Counted from the stretch's first letter, positions 1-10,560 are shown. The stretch is 64,000 nt of DNA from Patiria miniata (GCF_015706575.1 NW_024037076.1:8032777-8096776), one strand, 5' to 3'. A program made the numbers and translations. The notes: a model not told the origin generated them from the letters alone.

Positions 1-131
1 ACAAGTTTCAGGTCGTACTTCCCTCCTGCTCCCACTCGGTAACCAGCTCTATGCCCCGCGTCCCATTGTACGGTTATCCAGCCGCTACTCAATTCACTGT
101 CGACACTACCCTCTCCAGGCGGATTACCGTC
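1..131 (-). CDS. Copy A exon 3 (partial): C-terminal half of MIB/HERC2 domain
   Basis: Acceptor CTTTGTGACAG, exon opening at 131. The frame is open to the window edge and gives [34 protein letters not shown] and GGKYDLKL. Substitutions against copy B include [12 protein letters not shown] for WDNGHRNIYRMG. The conserved W, D, G, Y, R and YDL positions suggest the fold is kept. The SRCR part would lie left of base 1. Confidence 0.8.
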
Positions 132-3100
132 CTGTCACAAAGAAACTTGTGAACCTTAGCATAACATGTAACATGTATAGTTCAAACCAGCAAGTCAACC
201 ATTAAACCCCCCCCCCATTTTTTTTAAATATATTCATACACACACCCAAGTATGTATTTGCCTGCAACCGGGGACCCCCTATTGTCCCTCTTTTGTTTGT
301 ACTTTTAACTATTTAGGAAGACCTCTCATATGTTTTGTACACGAATCCAAATTGGGGACCTCTCGGGGATTGGGGACCCTATTGTCCTCTATGTTCAACG
401 TCCCCTGTTGAATGCAGAAACAAACTCACACGCACACAAGTGTGTATTTGCCTGCAACCGGGGACCCCCTAGTCCCTCTTTTGTTTGTACTTCAGGAAGA
501 CCTGCCATATGTTTTGTACACATATCCACATGGGGGACTGCTCAGGAATTGGGGACCCTATTGTTCAACGTCCCCTAATGAATGCAGAAACAAACTCAAG
601 TGTATATCTGCCTTCAATCGGGGACCTCCTATTGTCCCTCTTTTGTTTGTACACTAACTTTTGAGGAAGACCTCCCAAATGGTTTATACACGAATCCAAA
701 TTGGGGACCTCTCGGGGATTGGGGACCCTATTGTACCCTATTGAATGCAGAAACAAACTCACATACACGCTTACTGGAATTTGTATCCTAGTGGAGTCAT
801 TTCTATGTTCTCGTGTACTAAAATTTAAGAGTTTGAAACGGAAGTAGTCCAAAGGTTTTTTTTTTACCAGAATTGATTTCCTCGGCTGTAATTCGGACTT
901 AATATTCCTTACATAAAATACTTTAATTTGCGACGAATCAACACACCTTGGAAATTCCTAGTTGTTTTAGTGAAATCCATATATCTATTTCGTGATAGAC
1001 TTGTGGAGACGTATTCACCTATAGAAATTGCCCTATGGAGACGTATACAATCTTTTGTTCCCTATTATGCATAATCTCCACAGGGTACTATGTATCATAT
1101 TACACAAGTGTGTATTTGCCTGCAATCGGGGATCCCTAATGTCCCTCTTTTGTTTATACTTTAACTTTTTAGGAAGACCTCCCATATACACGATCGCCAA
1201 ATTGGGGACCTTCATGAATTGGGGACCCTATTGTCCTCTATCGTCCAACGTCCCCTAGTGAATGCAGAAACAAACCCATGGATGCGTTTGTTTATGGTGT
1301 AAATTGAGGACACACACGTGCAACATCATCGATGAATTGAGGACAGGGACCAAGTCGAGGACTCCTCGGTTAGATAACGTGTACAAAACCAACGAGAGCT
1401 GTTGCAAATAATTCGAGTACAAACTAAGGAATGATGATTAGGGACAATAGGGGGTCCACGATTGCCGGTGTTTACAAAGATGGGTGTGTTCAAGGCAGTA
1501 GACTGTCTCTCCTACTGCAGCGCAAACGGAGCCCGTTGTATTCAGGTGCGGGTCCAGAGCGGGGGGGGGGGGGGGGTACAACCCCTCGATCTAGCTCAAT
1601 TGTTTTGTTTTATAGAAATACATCAAAAATAATGTTACCCCCCCCCCCTGCTCTGACACCCAACATTTTTTTACTGGAAATGAAATCTGCCTGTGCACAA
1701 AATTCGGACAGGGCTAGCTGGGTTACGGGTTATTTGTACCGTATTGTGTAATACATGTATAGTGTCACTGATCGTCTGATTTGAACCGCGCCCCCATTGA
1801 AAGTATTGGACGAGCCCTCCCCCCGTCCCTCTCTCCCCCTCCCCCCTCCACCTATTGATTTTACGGAGGCCTAGTGACAGGATAAAAAAAACTGTCTACA
1901 TTTCAGCATTGCTTTGCTGTTGACACCCCCCCTCCCCCCTGCAAAAAATCCTGGATCCTCCCCAGAGTATTCTCGGCAACGGGCGCGTATTTCTCCCGGG
2001 CCTATACGCCGGTTGCCGAGAATAATTTAAGGCAACGTTTTCGGCAACGTATTTACCCCTTTACCAATTCGGCATCTGTTCGTGTTGCCCGTATCCCACT
2101 TTACTCCACCCAGCCATTGTAATCAAGGTCAACAATGCGTTCGGTGGAGTACCGTCGTAGCGGGAAAAAATATATAATGATGGGCCTAATCCAGATTTTG
2201 AAAGGCAGCCTGAAAACCCGTGAAGATATACTCCATGGTTGGTCATTATTATATAGCTTTCTCTAACTTTCGTTTATTTCACGTGACAAGTTTTTAGTTC
2301 ATGGGCAACGAAAAACCACATTTGACTGTCGTGAACTTGAAAAGAAACTTTCACCGAGTTTATGGACAAACGATGAACATTTGGATTTGTACCTGATTTC
2401 CATATCCCCAATCTGGTCCACGTACCACCCTGGTACCAGTCGTAAACAGTCTGGCTATCTCGGATTCGCTGATTGGTGAACCTTCTTCGCTTATGGGATG
2501 GGCGGAGCACAGCTCTGAAAAAAAGGGAACGTAAAGGTTTACCCAGCACATTTCCACTAAAAAAAATAATACCTTAAAAAAAGTGCGAATGCTCCCTCAC
2601 ATCAGCATTCAATCGTCATAAAGAGTCCTTGTAGATCTTGATACTCGATCATTCGGTTGATTAATAAGTTCAAGAAAATCCAAACGGTCATTAAAATCAA
2701 CCGTTTTCGTCAAAACTGAAGAGGAATGCAGAGCAAGAATTCCATTTCATGGGTTACATTTTTTTTAACGTTTGTATTCAATTTCGTTTTAATGGTATGT
2801 GCTTTTTGATTCGAAAAAGGGAACATTTTCGAAGAAAAATCCTGAGATGAAAAACTCATTTCGTGGCGTAATGATGTGCCACTGCTGAGTCACTTGATTG
2901 GTCTTCACGCGAAAAGTGCTTACGTTATATATAAATAGAAAACACTAACACTACACTATGTTGTCCGATGAAACTTCTGTCAAAGATTCTGATAGACTTC
3001 GAAGACCGAATCGAAAGTTTCTTCCTATAAGTGACCTCTATAGGGTTTGCCAAACGAATTCTATATTTCCAGAAGCCATCACAATTATTAATGAACCAGT

Positions 3101-3206
3101 AAAGACGAACATGCATCAATAACTTGTTTCGTAATGGTTTGTCATACTTACGGTAAATGACTGCAGACAATATCCACACAGCAATGTTGCGACTGATGAA
3201 ACCCAT
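1..3206 (-). CDS. Secreted MIB/HERC2-SRCR protein, partial copy (copy A), runs off the left edge
   Basis: Paralogue of the 4575-7589 gene. Exon 1 is 3152-3206 ([18 protein letters not shown] plus one base, donor C|GTAAGT). Exon 2 is about 2393-2514 (acceptor TTTTTTTCAG, encodes [15 protein letters not shown]). Exon 3 begins at 131 and continues past base 1 ([34 protein letters not shown]). Phases match copy B. The intron between exons 2 and 3 is about 2.26 kb against 1.03 kb in copy B, because of inserted repeats at about 240-1440. SRCR exons are expected to the left of the window. The visible coding part is intact and divergent in amino acids, so it is probably a functional paralogue. Confidence 0.82.
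240..1275. repeat. Tandem/interspersed GGGGACCC-rich repeat units inserted in a copy A intron
   Basis: At least four partial units begin near 251, 440, 600 and 1108. Each carries GTATTTGCCTGCAA, CGGGGACC, CCCTCTTTTGTTTGTAC, AGGAAGACCT and ATTGGGGACC, and ends with AATGCAGAAACAAAC. Spacing is 160-190 bp. The block is absent from the same intron in copy B and accounts for much of the intron length difference. Small ORFs here are repeat-derived. Confidence 0.75.
1286..1440 (-). mobile_element. Partial MITE with GTTTATGGTGTAAAT terminus
   Basis: The sequence starting TTTGTTTATGGTGTAAATTG is the reverse complement of one end of a fuller element at 29818-30015, whose two termini are inverted copies of GTTTATGGTGTAAAT. 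Internal GAGGACA and GTACAAAACCA motifs also match. It sits directly beside the tandem repeat block. Confidence 0.6.
2393..2514 (-). CDS. Copy A exon 2: N-terminal half of MIB/HERC2 domain
   Basis: 122-nt exon between acceptor TTTTTTTCAG and donor CAG|GTACAA. It encodes [19 protein letters not shown] and [17 protein letters not shown]. The leading two bases join the phase-1 base of exon 1 (C+AG makes Gln). The 5' and 3' splice sites are conserved with copy B. The inner boundary is certain to within one base. Confidence 0.82.
3152..3206 (-). CDS. Copy A exon 1: signal peptide
   Basis: ATG at 3206 begins [18 protein letters not shown] plus one base, followed by the donor GTAAGT. It differs from the copy B exon mainly by Ser-Arg for Cys-Pro at residues 5-6 and Ile for Met at residue 12. 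The surrounding 5' flank (to about 3.37 kb) is also duplicated upstream of copy B, so promoter sequence was probably copied along with the gene. Confidence 0.78.
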
Positions 3207-4574
3207 TTGTAGCAGGAATTCCCTCTCAATGTTTGTCCGTCGAATGATGTAAGTGAGCAGTATTGGAGAGATTCTGGCAGACCCAGATACCGATCGAAGA
3301 ATTTAAGTATTCCACGAGACGATCAAAATGCTGTCAGGAACGACGCAACCGCAGATCGCGCCTTGCTATGAATTAAGGCTGATGTAGTGTATTCGAAACA
3401 AAGTATGTTCAAGCGCATGACTTCCAACCAAGTTACATGATACATCAACATAACTGACATTCATCGATTGGAATATGTAGGCCTAATAAGGGGATCCCCT
3501 GTTCTTCTCATCTTCATCTGGATACATGGCAACAGGCCAAACTTGGCCCATGACGCCAAGGTATGTTTTTTTAATGGTTTCCATAGTTTCCAACCTTCGA
3601 GGTTGGTCGGAAATGAGAACCATAAAAATAATAAGAGACGCCATAATGATAATGCTTAATCTTCGGTTTAATCAGTCATGAAAATTTGGACACATCTACA
3701 TTTCGTCCCGGACTTCCAAGCATCCGGGCAAGTAATACTTGGCGCATAAATCGACCTAAAAGACACGCACTCTCGGGTCATATACCTTTCAAGGAATAAA
3801 CGGCGATCAGTATTATAACGGTTCCGGAAACCCTGGCTTCTCTCCGGATTTGGTGTCAGGGAATTTATAGGCCTCTGACTTGGGGGCTATGTGACTTACT
3901 ATGGGTCCCTGTTCTGATTCACAAATATCAAATCCTATAGTTTGAGGACATTGGTCAGAGTATTTTTTTGTGGTTTACGCATGAAAAGCTTGTAAACGGT
4001 GCTAAAACCAGAGATGAATCCGAATTGGATATGAAGCCAATGTTTCGACAAACCCATCGATTACGTAATTGGTGTGTCCAGCGATTTGTGATAGCATCCG
4101 GATGCAAGGGAGGGGATGTGGGCCAGATCACGTTTCTAGATGAAACCTTTGAAGATTAAGAGAGTATTTTCCCAACATAAGTACTGGTAAGAGAAGACAT
4201 TTTAATAAGTTAAGTTGACCGTGGAACGCGAAAGGCAGGACAATTTTTTTTTTGGGGGGGGGGAGGGGATGAAACAGTTTTAATGTTTAAATGTTAGTCC
4301 GTTACTCCATTTAAAAAATAACATTGGCAGGGGAGATATGGGCCTATAGTAAATTGTTTGACTGTATTGCTAGAGCTATAGACTAAAAATTTGTCTTAAC
4401 ACTAAACAACCTTGAACATGAGTATTTGTGAGCTAAATATGATTTTTTTTTCAACACATCATTCTATCATAGAATGAGCTTGTGAGTTACGAATTTCTTT
4501 AATATACATAGTCTTTGAATAAATGCTTCAGCTGATTATGTTTATAACTGAAGCCGTGATAACCGTTTCATGCC
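3207..4574. other. Spacer between copies A and B, shared with 7590-8890
   Basis: No supported exon. Most of it recurs at about 90 percent similarity upstream of copy B at 7590-8890, showing that the duplicated unit includes the 5' flank of each gene. Small indels distinguish the two. It should hold the copy A promoter (minus strand), but I see no convincing TATA box. Poly-T/poly-G runs lie at about 4243-4262. The 3' UTR and ATTAAA of copy B lie at 4498-4574. Confidence 0.6.
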
Positions 4575-4897
4575 TTATTCATCCCGACGACAGATGGCGC
4601 CAGCATCTTGGGCGTGGCTACATGCCGGTTTCTCCCAGCAATGAGACGGGCAGTCAGCCAGTTGACTCTCAGACCCATCACAGGCCACACCCTCCATGTG
4701 GATTGGCCCCTCCCCCTGGCCGAAGTGAGCCCCGGACTTGGCTTCCACAGCCCCGGAGAATCCCAGCTGACGACAGACGACCTGGACGTCATCCGTGTCC
4801 CAGTCGTTGTCGCAAACTGTCCCCCAGGTCGCATCACGGTAGATCTCTACGCGTCCGCTGGCGGCGTTCGAATCATCGCCAACCAACCGAACCGTAT
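4575..4897 (-). CDS. Copy B exon 4: SRCR domain 2 and stop codon
   Basis: The acceptor TTTACCAG leads to a near-consensus SRCR domain: TVRLVGDDSNAASGRVEIY, ATWGTVCDNDW, VVCRQLGFSGAVEA, FGQGEGPI, MEGVACDGSE, LADCPSHCWEKPACSHAQD and AGAICRRDE, then TAA at 4575-4577. It has seven cysteines, the usual six of a group A-type domain plus an extra one (DCPSHC) also present in SRCR 1. The two leading bases complete the phase-1 codon of exon 3. Confidence 0.9.
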
Positions 4898-7589
4898 CTG
4901 GTAAACAAATATAATTTTCTTTAAAACTTGAAACACTTTGTTCGATTTTTTTTTTTTTTAACAAAACAGCGATTGATTGAATTATATCATTTTTTAAAAG
5001 TCATGTTTAACTGCATGGACAAATAAGGAATACTGTTGAATGTTTCAGATTTGGAAAAGAAATAAGATGAAAAGAAAGTTGAAGTATTAAAAGATAGACT
5101 TGATATCGGATGAAGATCTGTCTCATCAGAATGACGAACTATAGTGCCTAATTATGATTTTAATGACAAATGAAATCCTGCTGTGAAGACAAACTGTTTT
5201 TGGTATTAAAATACGAGAAATAGTAAGGAGTGGTAACAGTCTTTCTTACTGAGTTTTGGTCGGCAAACCAACCCGGCCACTTGTGAGGTATTACAGGGAC
5301 GAGAGCTGGTACAGACAAACGGGCAGTCAGCCAACCGACTCTCCGTCCCTCGACACGCCACACGGTTCATCACGATCGGTCGCTCGCTCTCTCCGTAGAA
5401 CGATCCCGTCTTGACCTCCACAGCTTCTAAGAAGTTGCCGAGCTGACGACAGACGACCATGGCATCCGGGATGTCCCAGTTGACGTCACATACTGTTCCC
5501 CAGGTCCAGTCGTGATTGATTTCCACTTGACCGCTGAGTTCGTCATCCCCGTCAACCAAACGAATAGGTGCATCCTCAACAAGTTTCAGGTCGTACTTCC
5601 CGTCTGCTCCCATTCGATAAATATTTCTGTGCCCATTGTCCCATAACACGTAAACGTTGCCGCTACTGAGTTCTGTGACGATGCTACCCTCACCAGGCGG
5701 ATTACCGTCCTGCCACAAAGAGTTGTGTTTTGAGGAGGCAGTGAACCTTAGCATAAAATATTACATGTATATTTCTACCAACCAGCAAATCAATCATTCA
5801 ACCCCCACCCCCCCCAAAAAAAAACCCCACCCACAATCAATATATGGCATTATAATACTCCAATCAACTGAGCGACTGACCGTCAAATAAAATGTAAATA
5901 AACAAACCAACACCACCTTAAAGGAGGATCATTTGCTTTTTATGCATTTTCTCTATAGTTTGTAGCAACAAAACTGTTCAAAATTTAAAGGGTGCATTAT
6001 AACAACTAACTTGTTGAAGTTTCAGCTACGGTAGATTGCATAAAGTATGAGAAAACGGAGAAGCCTTTTCCCATTTTTTTTTGGGGGGGGGTGTAAGGAT
6101 TCCGTTGCTGATGCACGTAAAAAAACCAATTGGCCAGCGAGCACATTATTTTGAAACCATGCACCTTCAATGTTATTTTTCTTCCAAACTATACAATTTC
6201 AGGTGCAATAATTTCACACCAGTTCTGTTTTCGCTTGGGGCAAGCTTTCTGTCCTTAAATCGGTATAGGCACTTTTCCGGGTAATTGGAAATGATCCTAC
6301 GTTGCTTATACTGTGTTCAAGGCAGTCGACTGTCCCTGCGATTGCAGCGCAAATTAATGGATCCAGTTTGTATTCTCGGCAACCGGCGCGTACACGTTCT
6401 AGACAAGGCTTTCCTCATTCGGCAACTGTATCGTACAGCCCGTATCCCACTCCGGCTTAACCCACGTCATTGAACAGTTAATGGCAGTCGGCGGACTGGA
6501 GTACTGTTCTTTAGCGGGGAAAAGGAAAATGACTGGGCCTAAATCAAGATTTTGAAAGACAGGCGAAAACCCGTGAAGATACACCATGGTGGGTCATAAT
6601 TATAAAGCTTTCTCTAACTTCCGTTTATTTCACGTGACAAGTTTTCAGTTCATGGGCAACGGAAAACCACATGTGACTTTCGTGAACTTGAAAAGAAACC
6701 ATCACTGAATTTATGGACAACCGATGGACATTTGGATTTGTACCTGATTTCCATGTTGCCAATCTGGTCCACGTACCACCCTGGTACCAATCGTAAACAG
6801 TCTGGCTATCTTGGATTCGCTGAATGGTGGACCTTCTTCACTTATGGGATGGGCGGAGCACAGTTCTGACAAAGGAGGAATGTAAATGTTTACACAGCAC
6901 ATTTCCATGAAAAAAAATACCTTATACAAAAACCCGAATGCTCCCTCACATCAGCATTCAATCGTCATAAAGAGTCCTTATAGATCTTGATACTCGATCA
7001 TTCGGTTAATTAATCAGTTCAAGAAAATCCAAATGGTCTTTAAAATCAACCGTTTTCGTCGAAACTGAATGAAAATCCAGCCAATGTCGTCGAGTAGCAT
7101 TAAGAGGAATGCAGAGCAAGAGTTCCATTTCATGGGTTACATTTTTTTAACGTTTGTATTCAATTTCGTTTCAATGGTATGTGCTTTTTGATTCGAAAAA
7201 GGGAACATTTCCGAAGAAAAATCCTGAGATAAAAAACTCATTTCGTGGCGTAACGATGTGCCACTGCTGAGTCACTTGATTGGTCTTCACACGAAAAGTG
7301 CTTACGGTATATAATATTATAAATAGAAAACACTTACACCACACTATGTTGTCCGATGAAACTGCTAGCAAAGTTTCTGATACACTTCAAAGACCGAATC
7401 GAAACTTTCTTCATATAGGTGACCTCTAGGGCTTGCCAAACAAATTCTATTTCCAGAAGCCATCACAATTATTAACGAACCAGTAAAGACGAATATGCAT
7501 CAATAACTTGTTTCGTATGGTTTGTCATACTTACGGTAAATGACTGCAGACAACATCCACACAGCAATGTTGGGACAGATGAAACCCAT
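4575..7589 (-). CDS. Secreted MIB/HERC2-SRCR-SRCR protein, complete copy (copy B, four exons)
   Basis: Four exons in transcription order: 7535-7589, 6744-6865, 5250-5709 and 4575-4897. Their lengths (55, 122, 460, 323 nt) sum to 960 nt, giving 319 codons plus TAA. Intron phases fit throughout (1, 0, 1), each intron has GT-AG ends, and the donors read GTAAGT, GTACAA and GTAAGA. The protein has a short signal peptide (about residues 1-20), a MIB/HERC2 domain (about 40-105) and two SRCR domains (about 110-210 and 215-319), then stops. No transmembrane segment is visible, so it should be secreted. SRCR domains are extracellular ligand-binding modules common in innate immune proteins. MIB/HERC2 domains are otherwise known from the intracellular E3 ligases Mind bomb and HERC2, so the role here is unknown. 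An ATTAAA on the minus strand at 4498-4503 could be the poly(A) signal. The exon model is strong; function is inference. Confidence 0.88.
5249..5250. other. Exon-intron junction of copy B exon 3 (donor GTAAGA)
   Basis: On the minus strand the exon ends at 5250 with CTCA and the intron opens GTAAGAAAG (5241-5249). The phase-1 exit matches the two-base start of exon 4 at 4897. This junction excludes the longer reading into KKDCYHS that would follow by read-through. Confidence 0.8.
5250..5709 (-). CDS. Copy B exon 3: C-terminal half of MIB/HERC2 domain plus SRCR domain 1
   Basis: 460-nt exon, entering in phase 0 and leaving in phase 1. It starts [14 protein letters not shown], continues through YVLWDNGHRNIYRMGADGKY and DLKLVEDA (the WDNG...YR.G..G.YDL signature of MIB/HERC2), then runs into an SRCR domain: IRLVDG, GQVEI, WGTVCD, VVCRQLG, VACRGTESRLADCP, and a final VC. 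The Cys that follows LG in group B SRCR domains is absent (LGNF), giving a group A-like pattern, but there is one extra Cys (DCPFVC). Both modules sit in one exon, so they are inherited as a unit. Confidence 0.9.
6744..6865 (-). CDS. Copy B exon 2: N-terminal half of MIB/HERC2 domain
   Basis: 122-nt exon with acceptor TTGTCAG and donor CAG|GTAC. It encodes [11 protein letters not shown], a Ser/Glu-rich stretch, then [15 protein letters not shown]. The VVRGPDW motif is the hallmark start of the MIB/HERC2 domain. The intron falls in phase 0 exactly before the DG of the family's Q-DG motif, which begins exon 3. Copy A has the equivalent exon with GPDWGYGNQ. Confidence 0.85.
7535..7589 (-). CDS. 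Copy B exon 1: start codon and signal peptide
   Basis: The exon opens with ATG at 7589 and reads MGFICPNIAVWMLSAVIY plus one base, with a hydrophobic core NIAVWMLSAVIY. It ends at a consensus donor (C|GTAAGT). The start is chosen because it gives a signal peptide, the phase-1 donor fits the next exon (C+AA makes Gln), and copy A has the same exon at 3152-3206 with only a few substitutions. Cleavage probably falls near the Cys-Ser-Ala encoded at the start of exon 2. Confidence 0.8.
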
Positions 7590-8889
7590 TTTGTAGCAGG
7601 AACTCCCTCTCAATGTTTGTCCGTCGAATGATGTAAGTAAGCAGTATTGGAGAGATTCTGGCAGACCCAGATACCGATCGAAGAATTTAAGTATTCCACG
7701 AGACGATCAAAATGCTGTCAGGAACGACGCAACCGCAGATCGCGCCTTGCTATGAATTAAGGCTGGGCGAAACAAAGTATGTTGAAGCGCATGATATGTA
7801 CCAGGTAAAAACATTACCAATCATGACTTCCAGTCAAAATACATGATACATCAAACCACATAACTGACATTCCCTGATTGGAAAGTGTAATGGATCCCTT
7901 TTAAATCTATGGTTCTAATATTTTCTGACCTTCGAGGTTGGGTTGGTCGGAAATGAGAACCATAATTTATATAGAAATATCATAGAGACGTCGTAATAAT
8001 GCCTATTATCTTCGTTTCTTCGGTTAATCAGTGATGAAAAATTTGATATACCTTCATTTCATTTTACTTGGTGCATAAATCGACCTAAAAGACACGCACT
8101 CTCGGGTCTTATACCTTTCAAGGAATACACGGCGATCAGTAATATAACTTTTATGGAAACCCTGGTTTCTCTCCGGGTTTGGTTTCGGGGGATTTATAGG
8201 CCTCTGACTTGGGGGCTATGTGACTTACTATGGGTCCCTGTTCTGATTCAGAAAAATCAAATGCTATAGTTTGAGGATATTGTTCAGAGTATTTTTTTGT
8301 GGTTTACGCATGAAAAGCTTGTAAACGGTGCTAAAACCAGACATGAATCCGAATTAGAGATGAAGCCGACGGATGTTTCGACAATCCCATCGATTACTTA
8401 TTGGTGTGTCCATTTTTGACAGCATCCGGATGCAAGGGAGGGGAAGTGGGTCAGATCACGTTTCTAGATGAAACCTTTGGAGATTAAGGGAGTATTTTCC
8501 CAACATAAGTACTGGCACTGAAGAGAAGACATTTCTTAAGTTAAGTTGACCATCGAACGCGAAAGGCAGGATAAATTGGGGGGGCGGGGGATGAAACACA
8601 TTTTAATGTTTAAATGTTAGTCCGTTACTCCATTTACAAAATAGCATTAGCAGGGAAGATATAGGCCTATAGTAAATTGTTTGACTTTATTGCTAGAGTG
8701 ATAGACTAAATTTTCTTCTTAACAATAAAACAGCCTTGAACATGAGTATTTGTGAATACATCATTCTGTCACAGAATGACGTTGTGAGTTACGTTTTAAT
8801 ATACATAGTCTTTAAATAAATGATTCAGCAGATTATTAGCACCAACCGAAACCGTGATAACCGTTTCACGGCTTCTTCATCCTGACTAC

Positions 8890-9215
8890 AGAGGGCGCCA
8901 TCATCTCGAGCCTGGCTACATGCCGGTTACCAGCTTTCTCTCCCAGCAATTAGACGGGCAGTCAGCCAGTAAACTCTCAGACCCATCACAGGCCACTCCC
9001 TCCATTGGAACCCCCCCCCCCCCCCCCCCCCCCGTGGCAAAAAGAAACCCCAGACCTGGCTTCCACAGCCCCTGAGAATCCCAGCTGATGACAGACGACT
9101 TGGACGTCATCCGTGTCCCAGTCATTGTTGCAAACTGTCCCCCAGGTCGCATCACGGAAGATCTCTACGCGTCCGCTGGCGGGGTTCGAACCATCGCCAA
9201 CCAACCAAACCGTAC
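8890..9215 (-). pseudogene. Copy C: decayed SRCR exon (relict third copy)
   Basis: This matches exon 4 of copy B at an offset of about 4.32 kb: TVWLVGDGSNPASGRVEIF, ATWGTVCNNDWD and VVCHQLGFSGAVEA. The frame then enters a run of 23 C (9011-9033) where copy B has a short C-rich stretch coding GQGEGP, and resumes in another frame as MEGVACDGSESLLADCPSNC. A further 10-nt insertion near 8930 destroys the terminal Cys region. No MIB/HERC2 or signal-peptide exon is seen upstream; the sequence at about 9.36-9.53 kb resembles the intron after copy B exon 3, so the intervening exon seems deleted. Pseudogene is the simplest reading, although poly-C length could be a sequencing error. Confidence 0.75.
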
Positions 9216-9608
9216 CTGTAAACAAAAACTATAAATTAATTTACAATTGGAACCATTTTTGAGAAGCTATACGACTACAGCTTTTGTAAACAAAACAGAA
9301 ACAGTACAGTTATTTGACTGACACAAAACACACGGGGTTGATTAAGAAATCATTAGGCCTATGATGATAACATGTGAATTAAAAATAAATTCACCACCAC
9401 ACCCCCAACTAAAAAGAAAAGAAAACAAAAACGCTTAATACACTCACAGACAAACCAACGGCACTATTCCCATAAACTGAGTGACTGCTTGACCAATTAA
9501 TTTTTTAAATAAACCAGCAGTAGCACCAATTTAAATGTTCAAAACTGTAGTATATGTATGTAATCCGGCAAAGTATTTCCCCCTTTTCCCAACTGTCCCC
9601 AACTGTGA

Positions 9609-10112
9609 TACAGGGTGAGTAAAAAAAAAACGAAACCCAAATGTCGGCACCATTGTTTTAGTGAAGTTCTGCATGTAGCACTTTCAAAATCTAGGAAATG
9701 AAAGCCCAATTCATAAGCTTTGTTTTGGTACAAGAATAATTCAAATTACTCATGTACTTTTCAAGTTACGGAGTTTTAAACACAACTACCCGTTTTTAAG
9801 TTCTGTCCACGGATCACAAAAAGGTTTTTCAGCAAACGATAACAAATCACATAGGGATGTGTGTGAATTGTTTTCGTTTTGCTGAAAGAACGCACACTTT
9901 TGTGTGATTTGTGGACAGAACTTTAAAACGGTGGTTGTGTTTAAAATTCCGTAACTTGAAAAGTACATAGGTGATTTGAATGATTCTTGTACTAAAAGAA
10001 AGCTTATGAATTGGGATTTCATATCCTTGATTTTGAGAGTACTTTATGCAGAACTTGTCTAAAACAATATTCCCAGCATTTCGGTTTCGCTTTGTTTTAC
10101 TCACCCTATATA
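9609..10112. mobile_element. Foldback MITE with CAGGGTGAGT termini
   Basis: A palindromic element of about 500 bp. The left arm (CAGGGTGAGTAAAA, ACGAAACCCAAATG, AAGCCCAATTCATAAGCTTT, TTTTCAAGTTACGGA) is repeated inverted in the right arm (GAAAAGTACATAGG, GAAAGCTTATGAATTGGG, TTTTACTCACCCTAT). A truncated relative lies at 58769-59080. It abuts the giant inverted repeat that starts at 10114. The ORFs on both strands mirror each other and are not genes. Confidence 0.85.
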
Positions 10113-10139
10113 GTATGGCGTGTCAAACTTTGCAATATT

Positions 10140-10560
10140 CAATATTTTGCAATCTATATGTTGGATGTTCAATATGTGTTTGTTATCTTTTACATTTATA
10201 TGCGATGTTCAATATAAGTGTGCGATGTTTTTCATTATTTGCGCGATGTTTAATATATTTGTGCGATGTTTTACATTAATATGCGATTTTCAATTTATAT
10301 GTGCGATGTTTTTGACGATATATATGTGCGATGTTTTCAATATTGTGTTCGATTTTTTGCATTAAATGTGCGATGTTTTTCGATACAATTGTGTGTGTTC
10401 ACTGTTGTTCTACAATATATTTGCGATATTCTCAAATATGTGAGCAATGTTTCACACATATGTTTGACATTTTGAGCTATTTGTATTCGATGTTTCATCG
10501 GTATGTTTGCATTCGATCTTTTGCAATATGCATTTGATATTTCCCTTTTCGTTCGATGTT
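10140..10560 (+). repeat. TGCGATGTTT minisatellite, left tip
   Basis: Imperfect repeats of TGTGCGATGTTTT followed by a variable AT-rich spacer, about 17-30 bp each. Further in, they degrade to TTCGATGTTT variants. Mirror image of 21365-21835. The overlapping plus-strand ORFs rich in CDVFCM are repeat artefacts. Confidence 0.8.

Noticed and set aside
2061..2246. Possible extra exon at 2061-2246 and its counterpart 6399-6587 with an ATG in good context
   Set aside because: Between the two copies the reading frames are shifted by indels, and the MIB/HERC2 halves join directly without it; read as conserved intron.
10046..10537. Plus-strand ORFs rich in CDVFxxICAMF
   Set aside because: Translation of the TGCGATGTTT minisatellite; the mirrored arm gives the same on the other strand.
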